Of a stretch of 64,000 nucleotides of DNA, positions 1 through 9,161 are shown piece by piece. The first letter of the stretch is position 1. Every line of letters starts with the position of its first letter. The position numbers and the translations under genes are program-made. Under the pieces are notes generated by a model, which worked only from the letters and a program-made list of their open reading frames with translations, did not search any database and was not told where the DNA came from. Origin of the DNA: Streptomyces sp. NBC_00377 (GTDB lineage Bacteria; Actinomycetota; Actinomycetes; Streptomycetales; Streptomycetaceae); assembly GCF_036075115.1 (NCBI RefSeq), contig NZ_CP107958.1, positions 1,054,001-1,118,000 of the forward strand, in the 5' to 3' direction.

Positions 1-759
1 CTAGACCTGCCGGTGCGCTTCGCGCGCCCACAGGGCTGGCTGGCCCTGTCCGTCACCGTGGTCGTCATGGCGGCCGCCTCCGTGTGGGCGGTCACCGGTT
101 CGGTCGCTTCCACCGTGAGCGCGCCCGCCGTCCTCACCCACGGCGAGGGAAGCTACATCTTGCAGAGCCCCGCAGCGGGCCAGGTCACCGCGGTCCTCGC
201 GAAGGAGGGCGAGCGGCTGCCCGCCGGCTCACCCGTGCTGAAGGTGCGCACCGCCGAGGGCGACGCCGTGGTACGGACGGTCGCCGCGGGCCGGATCACC
301 GCACTGGCCGCCACCATCGGGCAGATCATCTCCACCGGCGCGAACGTGGCAGCCGTGGAGAAGGTCGCCGGCGCCGACGATCCGCTGTACGCGACGGTGT
401 ACGTCCCGGCGGAGAACGCCGCCTCCGTCCCGTCCGGCGCGGCCGTCGACCTGACCGTGCAGACCGTGCCGTCGCAGCAGTACGGCGTGCTGCGCGGCCA
501 TGTGAAGTCGGTGGACCGCGCGGCCCAGTCCGCGCAGGCGATCGCCGCGTTCCTCGGCGACAGCCAGCTGGGCGAGCAGTTCACCGCACAGGGCCGCCCG
601 GTGGCGGTCCTGGTCCGACTGGACAAGGATGCGGCGACCAGGAGCGGCTACCGGTGGTCGTCCGCGGACGGGCCGCCGTTCCGCCTCGCCTCCATGACCA
701 TGGCCACGGGTTCGATCCGCCTGGCCGACCAGCGTCCCGTCGATTGGCTGCTGCCGTGA
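1..759 (+). CDS. NHLM-type RiPP export system HlyD-like adaptor, 5' end missing
   Basis: Periplasmic-adaptor-like (HlyD family) subunit of an NHLM bacteriocin/RiPP secretion system. The frame is open to base 1, so the true start lies upstream; the GTG at 13 is only an internal candidate. A single membrane segment (LALSVTVVVMAAASVWAV) occupies about the first 30 residues, followed by a biotinyl-lipoyl-like barrel (SPAAGQVTAVLAKEGERLPA) with the short half-motifs typical of membrane-fusion proteins. The stop codon overlaps the GTG start of the peptidase-ABC gene by four bases, so the two are translationally coupled. In Gram-positive hosts such proteins are membrane-anchored partners of the exporter; the cargo peptide is not in view. 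Assignment rests mainly on context with the next two genes. Confidence 0.8.
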   Translation, partial: LDLPVRFARPQGWLALSVTVVVMAAASVWAVTGSVASTVSAPAVLTHGEGSYILQSPAAGQVTAVLAKEGERLPAGSPVLKVRTAEGDAVVRTVAAGRITALAATIGQIISTGANVAAVEKVAGADDPLYATVYVPAENAASVPSGAAVDLTVQTVPSQQYGVLRGHVKSVDRAAQSAQAIAAFLGDSQLGEQFTAQGRPVAVLVRLDKDAATRSGYRWSSADGPPFRLASMTMATGSIRLADQRPVDWLLP

Positions 760-2978
760 CCGCCACCGAGCAGCCGCGGACCCGGCGGCGTGCCGCGCCG
801 CCCCGGCGGACCGTCCCCAAGAGCCGGGGAAAGACCGTCCGCACGCCCACCGTTCTCCAGATGGAAGCCGTGGAGTGCGGTGCCGCCTCCCTCGCCATGG
901 TCCTCGGGCACCACGGCCGGCACGTCCCGCTGGAGGAGCTGCGCATCGCCTGCGGTGTCTCCCGGGACGGTTCGCGGGCGAGCAACCTGCTGAAGGCGGC
1001 CCGTGGTTACGGCCTCACGGCCAAAGGCATGCAGATGGACCTGGCGGCCCTCGCCGGGGTGAAGTCACCGGCGATCCTCTTCTGGGAGTTCAACCACTAC
1101 GTCGTCTACGAGGGCATGGGCCGTCGCCTCGGGCGACGGGGCGTGTTCGTCAACGACCCCGGCAAGGGCCGCCGGTTCGTGTCGATGGAGGACTTCGACG
1201 GCAGCTTCACCGGTGTCGTGCTGGTGCTGGAGCCGGGCGAGGACTTCGAGCGGGGCGGGCGCAGACCTGGCGTGCTGGGCGCGATGCCGGCCCGGCTGCG
1301 GGGCACCGCGGGCACCCTGCCGGCGGCCGTGCTGGCGAGCCTGCTGCTGGTTCTGGTGGGCTCGGCCGTGCCGGCACTCAGCCGGACCTACATCGACATG
1401 TTCCTGATCGGCAGACAGACCTCGCTGCTGGGCGTGCTGTTCGCCTCGATGGCCACCTGTGTGGCCCTCACGGTGGTCCTGACCTGGCTCCAGCAGGCCA
1501 ACCTGCACCACGGCCGGATCATCTCCTCGACCCTCTCCAGCGCCCGTTTCCTGCGGCATCTGCTGCGGCTGCCGGTGACCTTCTTCTCCCAGCGAAGCCC
1601 GGCCGACCTGGTCCAGCGGCTCCAGTCGAACGACGCGGTCGCCGAGACACTGGCCCGCGATCTGGCGTCCGCGGGCGTGGACGCGGTGGTCGTGCTGCTC
1701 TACGCGGTCCTCCTCTACACCTACGACCCGCAGCTGACGTATGTGGGCGTCGGTGTGGCGCTGCTCAACATCGTCGCCATGCGGATCGTCATCCGGCTGC
1801 GCGCGACCCGGACGGCGAAGCTGCGCGCGGACAACGCCCGGCTCACCAACACGGCGTACACGGGGCTTCAGTTGATCGAGACGATGAAGGCGACCGGCGG
1901 CGAAGAGGGCTACTTCCGCAAGTGGGCCGGTCAGCACGCCACCACCCTGGAGGAGCAGCAGCGGCTCGGCGTGCCGAGCGCCTGGCTCGGCGTGGTCGCC
2001 CCGACCCTCGCCACCCTCAACAGCGCGCTGATCCTGTGGATCGGCGGCATGCGGGCGATCGAGGGCCACATCTCGGTCGGCCTGCTGGTCGCCTTCCAGG
2101 CTCTGGTCACCCGCTTCACCGCCCCGCTGACCCGCCTCAACGGGGTCGCGGGCCGGATCCAGGACTTCGCCGCGGACGTGGCCCGGCTCAAGGACGTGGA
2201 GAACTTCCGCGCCGACCCGCTCTACGACCGCCGCTCCGGCGCCGACTCGACGCGCCGGCTGCACGGACACGTCGAGCTGGAGAACGTCACCTTCGGCTAC
2301 AGCCCGCTGGACAAGCCGCTGCTGACCGGCTTCGACCTGACCGTGGGACCGGGGCAGCAGGTGGCGCTGGTCGGCGGCTCGGGCAGCGGAAAGTCGACGG
2401 TGTCCCGGCTGATCTCGGGCCTGTACGCGCCCTGGGAGGGTGTCATCCGCGTCGACGGGCAGCGCCTGGAGGACATCCCGCGCGGGGCGCTCGCCTCCTC
2501 CGTGTCCTTCGTCGACCAGGAGGTGTTCCTCTTCGAGGGCTCGGTGCGCGACAACGTGGCGCTGTGGGACCCGTCGATCCCGGACGACGCCGTCGTCGAC
2601 GCGCTGCGGGACGCGGCGCTCCACGACACGGTCCTGCGGCGGCCCGGCGGCATCCACAGCAGGGTCGAGCAGGACGGCCGCAACTTCTCCGGCGGCCAGC
2701 GCCAGCGTCTGGAGATCGCACGGGCGTTGGTGCGCCGCCCCAGCATCCTCGTGCTGGACGAGGTGACCAGCGCGCTGGACGCCGAGACCGAGCAGGTGGT
2801 GATGGACAACCTGCGCCGGCGCGGCTGCGCGTGCGTGGTGATCGCGCACCGGCTCAGCACGGTCCGCGACAGCGACGAGATCGTCGTCCTCCAGCACGGC
2901 ACGGTCGTGGAGCGCGGGCGGCACGAGGAACTGGTGGCACGCGGCGGCTCGTACGCGGCGCTGGTCAGGGAGCGTTGA
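756..2978 (+). CDS. NHLM-type peptidase-containing ABC exporter (C39 protease, ABC membrane and ATPase domains)
   Basis: Bifunctional maturation and export protein for leader-peptide-bearing RiPPs: the C39 domain cuts the leader after a double-Gly-like site and the ABC part exports the core peptide. GTG 756 is chosen because it gives the four-base overlap with the adaptor gene and about 740 residues, usual for the family. The C39 domain spans about residues 25-165 with catalytic Cys41 (VECGAAS), His114 (NHYVVY) and Asp134 (NDPGKG), so the protease looks active. Membrane domain about 190-480. ATPase: Walker A GGSGSGKST at 540-548, signature SGGQ at 645-648, Walker B ILVLDE about 664-669, switch His698 (IAHRLST). 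Next gene starts one base after the stop. Substrate unknown. Confidence 0.93.
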   Translation: MTATEQPRTRRRAAPPRRTVPKSRGKTVRTPTVLQMEAVECGAASLAMVLGHHGRHVPLEELRIACGVSRDGSRASNLLKAARGYGLTAKGMQMDLAALAGVKSPAILFWEFNHYVVYEGMGRRLGRRGVFVNDPGKGRRFVSMEDFDGSFTGVVLVLEPGEDFERGGRRPGVLGAMPARLRGTAGTLPAAVLASLLLVLVGSAVPALSRTYIDMFLIGRQTSLLGVLFASMATCVALTVVLTWLQQANLHHGRIISSTLSSARFLRHLLRLPVTFFSQRSPADLVQRLQSNDAVAETLARDLASAGVDAVVVLLYAVLLYTYDPQLTYVGVGVALLNIVAMRIVIRLRATRTAKLRADNARLTNTAYTGLQLIETMKATGGEEGYFRKWAGQHATTLEEQQRLGVPSAWLGVVAPTLATLNSALILWIGGMRAIEGHISVGLLVAFQALVTRFTAPLTRLNGVAGRIQDFAADVARLKDVENFRADPLYDRRSGADSTRRLHGHVELENVTFGYSPLDKPLLTGFDLTVGPGQQVALVGGSGSGKSTVSRLISGLYAPWEGVIRVDGQRLEDIPRGALASSVSFVDQEVFLFEGSVRDNVALWDPSIPDDAVVDALRDAALHDTVLRRPGGIHSRVEQDGRNFSGGQRQRLEIARALVRRPSILVLDEVTSALDAETEQVVMDNLRRRGCACVVIAHRLSTVRDSDEIVVLQHGTVVERGRHEELVARGGSYAALVRER

Positions 2979-2979
2979 G

Positions 2980-5826
2980 ATGACTGCCGTACCCGAAGGC
3001 GACGTCGTTCTCGCCGCGCTGGGACAGCTGGGCGCACGGATCGACTGCGCCGGACTGAGCCGCCTCGATCTCGAGGGCCCACAGGTGCTGTGGCTGGTCG
3101 CGTCGGGCGCGCTGGACCTGTTCGCGGTGGACGCCGGACAGCAGGGCCACTGGCACCACCTGGGACGGCTGGAGACGGGCTCCCTGCTGCTCGGTCCGGT
3201 CACCGGGCCCCATCACACGCTCGTCGCCCGCCCGTTGCGCGAGTGCGTCGTGCACCGCATCGGTCTGCGTGAGCTGTACCAGCCCGCGAACACCCAGACC
3301 TGGTCCTACGACGGGTACGGCAACCCCCAGTACGTGCCGCCGACCTCGAGCCCTCTGGAGTACGCGCTCGCCCTCGGTGTCGGCCGCGGTCTGTCGATCC
3401 TCTTCCAGGCGCCGCTGGCCGGCGAGGGTGCGGCGGAGATCAAGGACGACGACGTGTTCTGGATGCAGGTGCCGCCGGGCAGCGTGCAGTACGGCGCGCT
3501 GTACGGCGCGGAGGCGGCCGCCGACCTGCTGATGGACCCGGCGGTGTGGCAGAGCATGGTCGACCAGCAGTTCCGGCTGCTGACCACGCTGGACCGCTGG
3601 ATCGAGCAGCTGGAGCACACCCACGAGACCCGTACGGCTGCCGGGATCAAGGCCGGTGAGGCGGTCCGCGACCAGGCCGACCGGACCCTGCTCGCGTCGA
3701 TCGGCGGAAGCGGCCGAAGCGAGCGGAGCGGCGGCCGGGGTGCGGACCGGCGCGCCACGGCCGCCGACGCCGACGCCACCTACGCGGCCTGCCGACTCGT
3801 CGCCGGGGCCGCCGGGATCACCCTCGCCGAACCCGCGCAGATGGGCGCGGACAGCGACCGTCTCGACCCGGTCGAGCGGGTCGCCCTGGCCTCCCGGGTG
3901 CGCGCCCGGGCCGTGCGTCTGGAGGGCCGCTGGTGGCGGGACGACGTGGGGCCGCTGGTAGGGCACCGGGCCCTGTCCGGGGCGCCGGTCGCGCTGCTCT
4001 GGCGGCGCGGCGGCTATGTCGCCGTGCATCCCGCGACCGGGCGGGAGACCCCGGTCGAGAAGGCCAACGCGGAGGAGTTCGAGCCACGGGCGGTCATGTT
4101 CTACCGCCCGCTGCCGGAACGGAGCCTCGGCCCCCTCGGGCTGCTGCGGTTCAGCATGCGGGGCACGGCAGGGGACCTGACGAACCTGCTGCTCAGCGGG
4201 CTGGTGACGGTGGCGATCGGGGCGCTGGTGCCGATCGCCACCGGCAAGGTGCTCGGCGAGTACGTGCCGAAGGCCCAGCAGGGGCTGATCGTGCAGGTGT
4301 GCCTGGCGGTGATGGTCAGCAGCGTGGTGGCGGCGGCGTTCATGCTGCTCCAGAACCTGACGATCCTGCGCATGGAGGGCCGGATCGAGGCGACGCTCCA
4401 GCCCGCGGTGTGGGACCGGCTGCTCCGGCTGCCGACCAAGTTCTTCGCCGAGCGTTCCACGGGCGAGCTGGCGAGTGCCGCCATGGGCATCAGCGCGATC
4501 CGCCGGCTGCTGGCGGGCCTCGGCCCTTCGGTCGCGCAGTCCGTCACCGTCGGTGCGATGAACCTGGGGCTGCTGCTCTGGTACAGCGTGCCGATGGCGC
4601 TGGCCGCGAGCGGCATGCTGGTGGTCGTCGCGTCGGTGTTCCTGGCGCTCGGGCTGTGGCAGGTGCGCTGGCAGCGGCGGCTCGTGGTGCTCTCCAACAA
4701 GCTCAACAACCAGGCGTTCCAGACCCTGCGGGGGCTGCCGAAGCTGCGGGTGGCGGCCGCCGAGAACTACGCGTACGCGGCCTGGGCGGCGCAGTTCGCG
4801 CGCAGCCGTGAGCTCCAGCAGCGCCTCGGCCGGATCAAGAACCTCAACACGGTGCTGGGTTCGGTGTACCTGCCGCTGTGTTCGCTGCTGGTGTTCATGC
4901 TGCTGGCGGGTCCGGCGCGGGGCACGCTGTCGGCGGCGGACTTCCTCACCTTCAACACGTCCATGACGATGCTGCTCACCTCGGTGACCTCGTTGACCGG
5001 CGCCTTCGTCTCGGCGGTGGCCGCGCTGCCGCTGTTCGAGGAGATTCGGCCGGTGCTGGAGGCGACGCCGGAGGTCCGTGCCGCGAGCACCCGTCCCGGC
5101 CCGCTGACGGGTGCGCTCGAGGCGCGCCGTCTCTCCTTCCGTTACTCCGACGACGGTCCGCTCGTCCTGGACGACGTCTCCTTCGAGGTGCGGCCGGGCG
5201 AGTTCGTGGCGATCGTCGGACCGAGCGGCTGCGGGAAGTCGACCCTCCTGCGGCTGCTCATCGGCTTCGACAAGCCGGTCTCGGGCAGTGTGCTGTACGA
5301 CGGGCAGGACCTGGCGGCCCTCGACCGGTCGGCCGTGCGACGGCAGTGCGGGGTGGTGCTCCAGCACGCCCAGCCGTTCACCGGTTCCCTGCTGGACGTC
5401 ATCTGCGGAACGGAGGCCCATACGCCGGAGGAGGCGATGGCGGCCGCCGAACTGGCCGGTCTCGCCGAGGACATCCGGCGCATGCCGATGGGACTGCACA
5501 CGATCGTCTCGGGCAGCGGGTCGGTCTCGGGCGGACAGCGTCAGCGCCTGATGATCGCCCAGGCGCTGATCCGCCGGCCGCGCATCCTGTTCTTCGACGA
5601 GGCGACCAGCGCTCTCGACAACGAGACCCAGCGCACGGTCATCGAGAGCACCCGCAAGCTCAACGCCACGCGGGTCGTCATCGCGCACCGCCTCTCGACG
5701 GTGCTGGACGCCGACCGGGTGGTCGTGATGGAGAACGGCAAGATCGCCCAGCAGGGCACGCCCGCCGAGCTCCTCGCGGACACCGGCGGACGGCTGCACG
5801 AGCTGGTGCGCCGGCAGCTGGCGTAG
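2980..5826 (+). CDS. NHLM-type ABC exporter ATP-binding protein with long N-terminal extension
   Basis: Second ABC half-transporter of the NHLM system, expected to pair with the peptidase-ABC protein. It has 948 residues: an N-terminal region of about 390 residues whose first 110 look like a cyclic-nucleotide-binding/cupin-type beta fold (LVASGALDLFAVDA, GRLETGSLLLGP), then membrane segments from about residue 400, then the ATPase with Walker A GPSGCGKST near 747, signature VSGGQRQRL near 848, Walker B RILFFDEATSAL near 868 and IAHRLST. There is no C39 domain, as expected for this partner. ATG 2980 lies one base after the previous stop. The N-terminal region is unusually Arg/Ser/Gly-rich around residues 245-260, which is probably a linker. 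Role of the N-terminal sensor-like domain is inferred only. Confidence 0.9.
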   Translation: MTAVPEGDVVLAALGQLGARIDCAGLSRLDLEGPQVLWLVASGALDLFAVDAGQQGHWHHLGRLETGSLLLGPVTGPHHTLVARPLRECVVHRIGLRELYQPANTQTWSYDGYGNPQYVPPTSSPLEYALALGVGRGLSILFQAPLAGEGAAEIKDDDVFWMQVPPGSVQYGALYGAEAAADLLMDPAVWQSMVDQQFRLLTTLDRWIEQLEHTHETRTAAGIKAGEAVRDQADRTLLASIGGSGRSERSGGRGADRRATAADADATYAACRLVAGAAGITLAEPAQMGADSDRLDPVERVALASRVRARAVRLEGRWWRDDVGPLVGHRALSGAPVALLWRRGGYVAVHPATGRETPVEKANAEEFEPRAVMFYRPLPERSLGPLGLLRFSMRGTAGDLTNLLLSGLVTVAIGALVPIATGKVLGEYVPKAQQGLIVQVCLAVMVSSVVAAAFMLLQNLTILRMEGRIEATLQPAVWDRLLRLPTKFFAERSTGELASAAMGISAIRRLLAGLGPSVAQSVTVGAMNLGLLLWYSVPMALAASGMLVVVASVFLALGLWQVRWQRRLVVLSNKLNNQAFQTLRGLPKLRVAAAENYAYAAWAAQFARSRELQQRLGRIKNLNTVLGSVYLPLCSLLVFMLLAGPARGTLSAADFLTFNTSMTMLLTSVTSLTGAFVSAVAALPLFEEIRPVLEATPEVRAASTRPGPLTGALEARRLSFRYSDDGPLVLDDVSFEVRPGEFVAIVGPSGCGKSTLLRLLIGFDKPVSGSVLYDGQDLAALDRSAVRRQCGVVLQHAQPFTGSLLDVICGTEAHTPEEAMAAAELAGLAEDIRRMPMGLHTIVSGSGSVSGGQRQRLMIAQALIRRPRILFFDEATSALDNETQRTVIESTRKLNATRVVIAHRLSTVLDADRVVVMENGKIAQQGTPAELLADTGGRLHELVRRQLA

Positions 5827-5870
5827 GTCGTGTGCGGCCGGTTCCGGTGACGTCCGGGCACCCTCACTAA

Positions 5871-5928
5871 CGAAACTTTGCCGTTTCGCTGAAACTGGTC
5901 TAGCCTCCATGTGTACGAAACGGTTTCG
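5871..5928 (+). promoter_or_regulatory. Promoter with two repressor palindromes before the DHA2 exporter
   Basis: A sigma-70-like promoter TTGCCG (5878-5883), 17-base spacer, TAGCCT (5901-5906) precedes the exporter. Two perfect inverted repeats of the same half-site flank it: CGAAAC-N6-GTTTCG at 5871-5888 over the -35 and CGAAAC-G-GTTTCG at 5916-5928 at the expected transcription start. This is the layout of a TetR-type repressor site; no regulator gene is adjacent. Confidence 0.65.
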
Positions 5929-5973
5929 TTTATGTGTTCTTTGCCCTCACGTACGTCCCTGGAGTGGTTCCCC

Positions 5974-7476
5974 ATGCCCTCGAAAACCCTGACGGACGGC
6001 GCCCGCACGGGCGCCGGACAGGAACCGTCCGCGGAATCCGCCAAGAAGTGGTGGATCCTCGCGGTCGTCGCCCTGGCCCAGCTGATGGTGGTGCTGGACG
6101 CCACCATCGTGAACATCGCCCTGCCCTCGGCCCAGGCCGACCTCGGCTTCTCCGACGGCAACCGGCAGTGGATCGTCACCGCGTACGCGCTGGCGTTCGC
6201 CTCCCTGCTGCTGCTCGGCGGCCGGATAGCCGACCTCTTCGGACGCAAGACGGCCTTCCTGATCGGTGTCGTCGGCTTCGCCGCCGTGTCCGCCCTCGGC
6301 GGCGCCGCGACCAACTTCGAGATGCTGGTCACCGCCCGCGCCCTCCAGGGCGCCTTCGGCGCGCTCCTCGCACCGGCCGCGCTCTCCCTGCTGAACACCA
6401 CCTTCACCGACGCCAAGGAACGCGCCAAGGCGTTCAGCGTCTACGGCGCCATCGCCGGTGCGGGCGGCGCGGTGGGCCTGCTGCTCGGCGGTGTCCTGAC
6501 CGACGCACTCGACTGGCGCTGGACGCTCTACGTCAACGTGGCCATCGCCGTCGTCGCCTTCGCGGGCGGCTGGCTGCTGCTGACCAACCACCGCGACGCC
6601 GGGAACTCCAAGCTCGACGTGCCCGGCACGGTCCTGGTCGCCGCCGGTCTGTTCGCCCTGGTGTACGGCTTCTCCAACGCGGAGACCCACGACTGGGACT
6701 CGGCGCTGACCTGGGGCTTCCTGATCGTCGGCGGAGTCCTGCTCGCGGCCTTCGCCTGGTGGCAGACGCGCGCCGCACACCCCCTGCTGCCGCTGCGCAT
6801 CCTCCTCGACCGCAACCGCGCGGCCTCCTTCCTGGCCGTGCTGATCTCCGGCGCCGGCATGTTCGGCGTGTTCCTCTTCCTCACCTACTACCTCCAGCTC
6901 AACCTGGGCTTCAGCCCGACGAAGACGGGTGTGGCGTTCCTGCCGATGGTCGGCGCGCTCATGGTGGCGGCGCAGATCGGCACGACATCCCTGGTGCCTC
7001 GCCTGGGCCCGAAGGCGGTCATCCCGCTGGGCTTCGCGATCGCCGCGGTCGGCATGGCCTGGCTGACCGGGATCGGCGTCGGCTCGCACTACCTGAGCGC
7101 CGTACTGCCGCAGCTGGTCATCACCGGTCTCGGCCTCGGTCTGGTCATGCCGCCCGCCATGCAGCTGGCCACCGGCGGGGTCGCCGCCGAGGACGCAGGC
7201 GTCGCCTCCGCCACGGTCAACGCCATGCAGCAGGTGGGCGGTTCGATCGGCACCGCCCTGCTGAACACCCTGGCCTCGAGCGCCGCCGCCGACTACCTGG
7301 TGGGGAAGAACCCCGCGGACAAGCTCGTCCGGGCGCAGGCGACCATCGAGAGCTACACCACCGCCTTCTGGTGGTCGGCCGGATTCTTCGCCGCGGGTGC
7401 GGTGATCGCGTTCGCCCTCTTCCGCCGCGGGGTGCCGGAGCAGGACGCGGACGCGGCTCCGGTGATCCACATGTGA
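5974..7476 (+). CDS. MFS multidrug exporter, DHA2 (14-helix, EmrB/QacA type)
   Basis: Proton-driven efflux protein of the inner membrane, 500 residues. Recognised by family motifs: LMVVLDATIVNIALPS in helix 1, GGRIADLFGRK (motif A) between helices 2 and 3, and GAIAGAGGAVGLLLGG (antiporter motif C) in helix 5, followed by alternating hydrophobic segments to a total of about 14. ATG 5974 is preferred to upstream starts because GGAG sits at 5961-5964 at proper spacing and the promoter/operator runs up to 5928. It stands alone, closed by a strong terminator at 7506-7540, and should be inducible through the two CGAAAC palindromes. The substrate cannot be told; DHA2 members usually export drugs, dyes or the host's own antibiotics. 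Confidence 0.92.
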   Translation: MPSKTLTDGARTGAGQEPSAESAKKWWILAVVALAQLMVVLDATIVNIALPSAQADLGFSDGNRQWIVTAYALAFASLLLLGGRIADLFGRKTAFLIGVVGFAAVSALGGAATNFEMLVTARALQGAFGALLAPAALSLLNTTFTDAKERAKAFSVYGAIAGAGGAVGLLLGGVLTDALDWRWTLYVNVAIAVVAFAGGWLLLTNHRDAGNSKLDVPGTVLVAAGLFALVYGFSNAETHDWDSALTWGFLIVGGVLLAAFAWWQTRAAHPLLPLRILLDRNRAASFLAVLISGAGMFGVFLFLTYYLQLNLGFSPTKTGVAFLPMVGALMVAAQIGTTSLVPRLGPKAVIPLGFAIAAVGMAWLTGIGVGSHYLSAVLPQLVITGLGLGLVMPPAMQLATGGVAAEDAGVASATVNAMQQVGGSIGTALLNTLASSAAADYLVGKNPADKLVRAQATIESYTTAFWWSAGFFAAGAVIAFALFRRGVPEQDADAAPVIHM

Positions 7477-7505
7477 CGGACTCGCGTCGGGAGCCGCACC
7501 GGGGA

Positions 7506-7540
7506 GAGGGGCCGCCGTCCACGAGGGACGGCGGCCCCTC
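7506..7540 (+). terminator. Rho-independent-type hairpin after the DHA2 exporter
   Basis: Perfect 15-bp stem GAGGGGCCGCCGTCC / GGACGGCGGCCCCTC with a five-base loop, 30 bases after the exporter stop. No long U tract, as is common in Streptomyces. Confidence 0.85.
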
Positions 7541-7598
7541 CGTGCGCCGTCCGCGAACCGCGCGCGCATGGAGGTTTAGGCCTGGGTACTCGCGGGCC

Positions 7599-8612
7599 AT
7601 GAGAATCAGCGTTCTGGATGTGGGATCGAACACCGTGCGGCTGGTGGTGTCGGACGCCGCGGGCGGGGTTCCGCTGCCGGTGCACACGGCCAAGTGGCGG
7701 CTGAGGCTGTCGGAGCAGGTGGCGCCGGGGGACCCCATCCCGGACGAGGCCGTGGAGCGGCTCGTGGCGGCGGTCGCCTCGGCGGCCCGGACCGCCGACC
7801 GGTGGGGGGCGGCGGGCCCCCTGGCCTTCGCCACCGCCGTGGTGCGCTCCGCCCCCAACCGGCGCGAGGTGCTGCGGGCGGTCCGCGCGCGGACCGGCGT
7901 CGCGCTGTGCACCCTGCCGGGTGAGGTGGAGGCCGAACTGACCTTCCTCGGGGCACGCCGCTGGATGGGCTGGCGCTGCGGACCGCTCGCGCTGCTGGAC
8001 ATCGGCGGCGGCTCCTTCGAAGTGGCTTTCGGGCGGGGCCGGCTGCCGGACTTCGTGGCCTCACTGCCCCTCGGGGCGGCCCGGCTCACCCACGACTTCT
8101 TCGCCGACCACGACCCGCCTCCCCCGGAACTCCTGCGCGCGGCGCGGCGCAGGATCCGCCATCAGCTCAGGGACGTGGCGGCCCGGATCCGCTGGGAGGG
8201 CCCGCGTACGGCGGTGGCCACCTCCCGGACCTTCCAGCAGCTCGGCCGGCTGTGCGGGGCCGCCCCCGGACGGCACGGCCCCTTCATGGACCGCAAGCTG
8301 CACCGCGACGACCTGCGCGAGGCCATCACCACCCTGGCCGCCCTGCCCGCCGCCGAACGCGCCCGGCTGCCCGGCATCTCCGCACCCCGCGCCGCACAGA
8401 GCCTCGCCGGTGCGGTGATCGGGCACACGGCGATGAAACTGACCGGGCTGACCTCGGTCACCGTCTGTCCGTGGGCGATCCGTGAGGGCGTCATGCTGCG
8501 GCACATGGAGGACGGCCCGGCCTGGTGGGCGGAGGTCACCCGGCTCGCCGACGACGAGGAGGCGGCGGTCCCGGAGCCGGTCCCGCTGCGCCTCGCGCAA
8601 CACGGGCCCTGA
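7599..8612 (+). CDS. Ppx/GppA-family phosphatase
   Basis: ASKHA-fold phosphatase of 337 residues acting on polyphosphate or pppGpp. Family motifs are clear: the N-terminal phosphate loop DVGSNTVRLVV (residues 7-17), EVEAELTFLGARR (about 108-120) and the second loop LLDIGGGSFEVAFG (about 131-144). The length matches the short, single-module Ppx form of actinobacteria rather than the 500-residue E. coli enzyme, which has an extra HD-like domain. ATG 7599 lies after the terminator of the previous gene, so it has its own promoter. The choice between exopolyphosphatase and pppGpp hydrolase cannot be made from sequence. It would act in the cytoplasm. Confidence 0.88.
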   Translation: MRISVLDVGSNTVRLVVSDAAGGVPLPVHTAKWRLRLSEQVAPGDPIPDEAVERLVAAVASAARTADRWGAAGPLAFATAVVRSAPNRREVLRAVRARTGVALCTLPGEVEAELTFLGARRWMGWRCGPLALLDIGGGSFEVAFGRGRLPDFVASLPLGAARLTHDFFADHDPPPPELLRAARRRIRHQLRDVAARIRWEGPRTAVATSRTFQQLGRLCGAAPGRHGPFMDRKLHRDDLREAITTLAALPAAERARLPGISAPRAAQSLAGAVIGHTAMKLTGLTSVTVCPWAIREGVMLRHMEDGPAWWAEVTRLADDEEAAVPEPVPLRLAQHGP

Positions 8613-8757
8613 CCGCGGCAGCACGACACGCGGAGCGGGCCCTGCCCGACGCGACCGGCACGACTCCGCCCCCCGGCTGCCTCACCAGGGGGGCGGGCGG
8701 CCACGCAGGGAGCACGCGAACGCCCCCTGCACACGGACCGCCACCCGACCCCGCCCA

Positions 8758-8790
8758 GACCACCGACCACCGACCACCGACCACCGACCG
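8758..8790. repeat. Heptamer tandem repeat
   Basis: About 4.7 copies of GACCACC directly before the small acidic protein gene; the array ends 13 bases before its ribosome binding site. It is likely a slippage-prone leader sequence, with no known function. Confidence 0.8.
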
Positions 8791-8817
8791 AGCGGAACCC
8801 AGCGGAAGGAACCCACC

Positions 8818-9012
8818 GTGCCCGACGACGACAAGCACCCCGAGGCCGGTCAGGACCGCCCCCGTACCGCACTGGAAGAGGTCCTGCGGGAGATCGAGGA
8901 CGAGGAGACCCGCGCCGACGACCCGGAGGGCGAGCGGAACCGACACGAGGGGGAGGCCGCCGACGCCCTCACCACCAGCCGGCACGCCCAGGAGCAGTCC
9001 CAGGACGACTGA
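8818..9012 (+). CDS. Small acidic hydrophilic protein, unknown function
   Basis: A 64-residue, strongly charged protein (MPDDDKHPEAGQDRPRTALE at its start) rich in Glu, Asp, Arg and Gln, with no hydrophobic segment or Cys. Predicted mostly helical and disordered. The GTG start at 8818 is backed by a good ribosome binding site GGAAGGA at 8804-8810, seven bases away, which is the main evidence that this is a real gene. Two strong hairpins follow. It is not recognised as a named family; small proteins of this kind are common and often conserved in Streptomyces. Confidence 0.65.
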   Translation: MPDDDKHPEAGQDRPRTALEEVLREIEDEETRADDPEGERNRHEGEAADALTTSRHAQEQSQDD

Positions 9013-9014
9013 AC

Positions 9015-9076
9015 CCGTCCCGGCGGTGCCGGTCGTGACGGTGGCCGCCGACCCCCGTCCGGCACCGCCGGGACGG
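9015..9076. terminator. Long-armed inverted repeat after the small acidic gene
   Basis: Perfect 18-bp arms CCGTCCCGGCGGTGCCGG (9015-9032) and its complement (9059-9076) around a 26-base loop, starting three bases after the stop. Probably the first of two tandem terminators. Confidence 0.7.
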
Positions 9077-9106
9077 TGTCCGGTTCCACCCGGAGCATCC
9101 CTGGTG

Positions 9107-9140
9107 CGCCGGGTCACCCGCCTGCGCGGGTGACCCGGCG
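9107..9140. terminator. Second hairpin terminator
   Basis: A 15-bp perfect stem (core CCGGGTCACCCGC) with a four-base loop CTGC, 21 bases before the start of the iron oxidase gene. It separates the small gene from the next cluster. Confidence 0.75.
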
Positions 9141-9161
9141 GCCTCGGGGTACTCGGCACGC

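Noticed and set aside
84..755. Upstream extension of the peptidase-ABC frame
   Set aside because: The sequence before 756 in that frame is Arg/Gly-rich and is the shadow of the HlyD-like gene.
8758..8790. Short CRISPR or iteron array
   Set aside because: Seven-base units without spacers; only about five copies.
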